Shown: in pieces, positions 60,906-64,000 of the stretch
Layout: each line of letters begins with the position of its first letter
Position numbering within the stretch: position 1 is the first letter of the stretch
Assembly: GCA_001770955.1 (NCBI GenBank)
Contig: MESL01000021.1
Span: 88,089 to 152,088, forward strand
Reading direction: 5' to 3'
Length of the DNA: 64,000 nucleotides
Origin: Burkholderiales bacterium RIFCSPLOWO2_12_FULL_65_40
GTDB lineage: Bacteria; Pseudomonadota; Gammaproteobacteria; Burkholderiales; Burkholderiaceae_C
Position numbers and translations under genes: made by a program
The notes under the pieces: generated by a model
What the model was told of the DNA's origin: nothing
What the model saw: the letters and a program-made list of their open reading frames with translations, nothing else
Databases searched by the model: none

Positions 60906-63701
60906 ATGACCAACGCAAGTTTGCACTCTTGCGCGTCGGATGTCCAACCGGACGCCACGGCAGGCTTCGACATGGAACAGGCCCTAGCCCATGGCGACGC
61001 CCTGACCGGCTCGCGCAGCCATTACCGTGATGGCGGCGCGCTCGTCTTGCCCAACATTGGGCTCCGCGTAGCCGATATCCCGATGCAGTGGACTGAGTTT
61101 CAAAACGTGTTGGCGGAACAGAAAATGGCACACGCAGGCACGTGGGCCGAACTGTGCGAGATGCTAACGATCCCGCCCAAATACCCTCACAAGACGGTCA
61201 TGCCGCTGTTCAAGTGCGCGACGTTCGGTAACCTTCGCAGCGATAACGACTCACTTCGAAGCGATGCGAACATGCTCGCGGTGTACGCGGTCGAAGGCGA
61301 CTACGATGCAGGCATCGTGACCTTGGATGAAGCGGCCGCCATGCTGCGCGCTGCCGATATCGAGGCCGTGCTTTACACAACCGCCCGCCACACGTCCAAC
61401 GAACCGCGCTGGCGCGTCGTTGCGCCACTGTCTGCACCTTGCGAGCCCAGCGCCCGACGTGGGCACGTAGGTGTGTTGAACGCTGCGCTAGGTGGCATCC
61501 TGGCCTCCGAATCGTTCAGAGCGTCACAGTCTTTTTATTTTGGCCGCCTAGCCGGGGTTGAATTCCACGCTGCGCATGTCGCCGGACAAACCATGGACAT
61601 GGCGGGGCTGTTCCTCGAACCGGTGTTTTCATCCACACCCGAACCCCGTAGCGAGCCACCACCGACCGAGCCCATGACCCCTGACGATGTGCACGGCTTC
61701 ACCGAACGCCTGCAGGCCGCTGGGGCAGAGTTTTTCAAGAAAGGTTCCTACCTTGAACGGTTCTTTCCGCTGCTGATGTGCAGCCTACATGCTGAGATGT
61801 GCGGACACCCAACCGCACGGGGTATCTTCGAGTCCAAAGTGTTGGAGTACGGCACGGAGAACAAGAAAAAGGAGTGGGAGCGGAAGTGGGCCAAAGAGAC
61901 CCCACGCTCGCATTGGCGAGCGGTTTTTAATCTGGTTCCTGCCCCCGCCAACACTGCGGACGGTTTCACTGACGTGGACCTGTGCGCAGAACTGATGAAA
62001 GACCTGCGCAACATGGACCCCGAGCGCATCTCCTTGGAGTGGGCGCCTCGCGCTGCGGAGCTGACCGAGACCGAGGGCCGGGCGGTGTTGGAAGAGGTGC
62101 ACCGCCGTACGGGTCAAGGCTTGCGCGTGCTGAGCACCGAACTCAGAGAGGCCAGACAGCACCATTCCGCCATGCTGCTGCAGTCAAACGCGTGCGGCAG
62201 ACGGACCATCCGACACCGGCCTGAGATGTCCGCAACACAGGCCCAAGAGGTGGCCGAGTTGATCCGAACACGGAACCCGCTTGGGCTTGTGCGCCACGCC
62301 GGTCGCCCCGTCCGCATCGCCTCTGTGACCCCGCTCTACAGCCACGGTGCCACCGGCGACGAAGCTCCCGAACAGGTGCTGGTGTCCGCGCACTCTCGCC
62401 CGACGCTGGTGGCCGCTGCTGAGGATGTTGCGCTATTCACGGTGACTACGAAAGGTGGGCCACGCCCCACTTGCATTCCCCATGCCGTGATTGATCACTT
62501 GATCACCTGCGACGCCGGCCTAGTACCCGATATCAGTGGTGTCGTGTCTTGGCCGTTGGTGACGGGTGCGGGTGAGGTCCTGTCGATAAACGGACTGCAC
62601 CAAAGCACCGGCCTTGTGGTGCATGGGTGTCCCGAAGGAGTTGCACTGAATGCCTACACTAAGACCGAAGCGGCGGCCGCCCTCGCGTGGTTGCGCCTTC
62701 ACTACCTGGACGGCTTCGAGTTCGCCAGTCCCCTGGATGCCGACGCTGCGCTGGCCGGGTTGTTTACAGCAGTGCAGCGTCCGGTACTGGACATGGCGCC
62801 AGCCCTCGCGATCCTGGCATCTGCGCAATCAAGCGGCAAAACCACCCTCGCGCGCCGGCAGCATTTGGTTTTGACCGGGCGGGACGCGCCACTTTCAAAC
62901 CTACCGCTCGGGAATGATGAGGAACTAGAAAAGCGACTGCTGGCGCTGCTGCTGACCGCGCCTGCACAGATCACCTTCGACAACGTGCCCGACGGTATGG
63001 CGTTGTCCTTGGGGCCGCTCAACGCCATGCTGACCGCGCCCGTACTTGAGGGCCGTATTTTGGGTGCCACACAGATCGCGCGGGCAAGCACTGCGAGTGC
63101 TGTTGTGATCACAGGCAACAACCTGCGCTTGGGTGCCGACGAAACCAGCCGGACGCTAATCACGCGCTTGGCACCGGCCACCGTCCGACCTGAGGCGCGG
63201 CAGTTTATAAACGCCGATGTGGTGAGCCACGCTCAGGGTATCCGGTGGCAGGTGCTGACCCATGTGGTTGGGATCGTCGCTGGATATCTGCGCAGTGGTT
63301 CGGATTATCCGACCCGCACACGTTTCGCCAGGTGGGATGTGGCCGTGCGCCAATCGCTGATTTGGGCGGGGGGCTACGACGTTGCGGAAGTGTTCGAACG
63401 GAACGCCGACAACGCCGAACACATTGGGGCTCTGCGCTGCCTACTGCGCTGCCTGCACACCGAGTTCGAGTCCGAGAGGTTTTCTGTGCGCGATGTCATA
63501 AACCGACTGGTCTTGAGCTTAGCCGACGTAACCGACGCACTGGAAGCGCTGGGTTGTCGTGATCCGCAAAAAAGCAAATCAGTCGGGCGGGTGCTAGCCG
63601 CTCAGATCGACCGCCCCGCCATGGTTGACGGGCGTGCGGTGAAGCTGCAGGGATCGCAAAACAGAGATGGTGTGACCGTGTATCGCGTTTCACTCGCGTG
63701 A
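60906..63701 (+). CDS. Phage/island replication primase-helicase
   Basis: The 931-residue protein is a two-part replication enzyme. The N-terminal half resembles archaeo-eukaryotic-type primases of satellite elements (VYAVEGDYDAG with Asp about 129 and 131, LYTTARHTSNEPRWRVVAPLS, ESFRASQSFYFGR). The C-terminal half is an AAA-like helicase with a P-loop variant ASAQSSGKTT (about 639-648), ITFDNV (about 689-694) and VVITGNNLR. I start at 60906, with AAGGA seven bases upstream; an in-frame ATG at 60777 overlaps the previous stop and would add 43 basic residues. A hairpin GGCCGC-N6-GCGGCC precedes the RBS. Confidence 0.88.
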   Translation: MTNASLHSCASDVQPDATAGFDMEQALAHGDALTGSRSHYRDGGALVLPNIGLRVADIPMQWTEFQNVLAEQKMAHAGTWAELCEMLTIPPKYPHKTVMPLFKCATFGNLRSDNDSLRSDANMLAVYAVEGDYDAGIVTLDEAAAMLRAADIEAVLYTTARHTSNEPRWRVVAPLSAPCEPSARRGHVGVLNAALGGILASESFRASQSFYFGRLAGVEFHAAHVAGQTMDMAGLFLEPVFSSTPEPRSEPPPTEPMTPDDVHGFTERLQAAGAEFFKKGSYLERFFPLLMCSLHAEMCGHPTARGIFESKVLEYGTENKKKEWERKWAKETPRSHWRAVFNLVPAPANTADGFTDVDLCAELMKDLRNMDPERISLEWAPRAAELTETEGRAVLEEVHRRTGQGLRVLSTELREARQHHSAMLLQSNACGRRTIRHRPEMSATQAQEVAELIRTRNPLGLVRHAGRPVRIASVTPLYSHGATGDEAPEQVLVSAHSRPTLVAAAEDVALFTVTTKGGPRPTCIPHAVIDHLITCDAGLVPDISGVVSWPLVTGAGEVLSINGLHQSTGLVVHGCPEGVALNAYTKTEAAAALAWLRLHYLDGFEFASPLDADAALAGLFTAVQRPVLDMAPALAILASAQSSGKTTLARRQHLVLTGRDAPLSNLPLGNDEELEKRLLALLLTAPAQITFDNVPDGMALSLGPLNAMLTAPVLEGRILGATQIARASTASAVVITGNNLRLGADETSRTLITRLAPATVRPEARQFINADVVSHAQGIRWQVLTHVVGIVAGYLRSGSDYPTRTRFARWDVAVRQSLIWAGGYDVAEVFERNADNAEHIGALRCLLRCLHTEFESERFSVRDVINRLVLSLADVTDALEALGCRDPQKSKSVGRVLAAQIDRPAMVDGRAVKLQGSQNRDGVTVYRVSLA

Positions 63702-64000
63702 GTGCGGGGTTAGCGGGGTTTGAAACGGGGTTTTGCCACCTGATGTGTTCAAAAACAAATTTCTAATATTCTTTTCTGAGCGGTGACAAGTTGAAAAGCC
63801 TCTATCAAACCCCGCAAACCCCGCATCCGCTGGTTTTCGCAGGTTTGTTTTTGTCCCTCTGACCTCTCGCCCGCAAAACGGCCCAACGCCCGCCGCATTG
63901 AGCATCGTTAAGGATGTCCTGAACAACTCGGATTCGTAAGTGCTACAAGGCTGATGTTTTCAGATGACGCAATTGCAGCCGTTTTGCTCGCGTCGTCGCG
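63702..64000. other. Non-coding end of the visible island with origin-like inverted repeats
   Basis: No gene supported. GCGGGGTTA-GCGGGGTTT (63704-63721) and AAACCCCGC-AAACCCCGC (63807-63824) form an 18-bp inverted repeat with one mismatch, each arm a tandem of a 9-bp unit. A third unit ACGGGGTTTT sits at 63725. An AT-rich stretch (63750-63775) lies between. A replication origin of the element is possible because it directly follows the primase gene. Confidence 0.5.

Larger units (their letters stand above)
58138..64000 (+). mobile_element. Genomic island or satellite prophage integrated at tRNA-Arg(CCU), right end missing
   Basis: Integrase, AlpA-like regulator, three small overlapping genes, primase/helicase and an origin-like repeat follow the tRNA gene in one direction. 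The sequence is visibly less GC-rich and uses a broader codon set than the chromosome to the left. This layout is typical of P4-like satellites and integrative islands. No capsid, tail or conjugation gene is in the visible 5.8 kb. Confidence 0.85.

Noticed and set aside
63690..63926. 78-codon minus-strand frame at the island end
   Set aside because: It spans the inverted repeats and has no RBS or domain.

Overview
The window comes from a GC-rich beta-proteobacterium, almost certainly Burkholderiales family Comamonadaceae, near Acidovorax. The signs are the gene order (rhodanese-grxC-secB-gpsA; the ctaC-ctaD-ctaG-ctaE-SURF1-ctaA-ctaB-SCO respiratory block), two Bug-type tricarboxylate receptors, an RpoH-type sigma factor with a CIRCE operator, and several families of short intergenic repeats. 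No rRNA or CRISPR array is visible; there is one tRNA gene.

Layout. 1-9000 is housekeeping: 5' end of nadC, panB-panC, an rRNA pseudouridine synthase, gpsA-secB-grxC-rhodanese, gpmA, the CtpA-type protease and moeB. 9000-13000 holds signalling and envelope stress: a lone receiver, a NarL-type regulator divergent from a CHASE3 histidine kinase, and three small envelope proteins. 13000-24900 has a zinc metallopeptidase, coaD-rsmD behind an active/inactive M16 protease pair, ftsY with a long Ala-Pro tract, a membrane GGDEF-EAL protein, cutA and rpoH. 25000-35500 is cytochrome c oxidase: subunits I-III, copper and haem insertion factors, and a 36-residue protein. 35800-41100 is mixed: BioC-like methyltransferase, comF, trmL, LysR, MaoC, an orphan ParA and a LysE exporter. 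41300-45900 is a 3-oxoadipate (beta-ketoadipate) degradation cluster, pcaI-pcaJ-pcaF plus a Bug receptor, divergent from an IclR regulator. 46100-58000 has small membrane proteins, a universal stress protein, a dihaem cytochrome, a MoxR ATPase with a VWA partner, and tamA-tamB. At 58094 lies tRNA-Arg(CCU); directly behind it an integrase opens a genomic island that runs off the right edge. Its cargo here is an AlpA-like regulator, three small unknown overlapping genes, a primase/helicase and an origin-like repeat.

The least expected layer is repetitive DNA. A roughly 55-bp dispersed repeat occurs about nine times. In two exported proteins (the second M16 protein and the SCO lipoprotein) it encodes the signal peptide in the same frame; elsewhere it supplies a Shine-Dalgarno sequence, a C-terminus and probably the N-terminal region of pcaJ. 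A second family of about 130 bp has three copies, and a 165-bp full-length imperfect palindrome caps the regulator gene of the pca cluster. That regulator also appears to be frameshifted at a C6A7 tract near its natural start.

Names rest on recognised motifs and neighbourhood; no searches were run.
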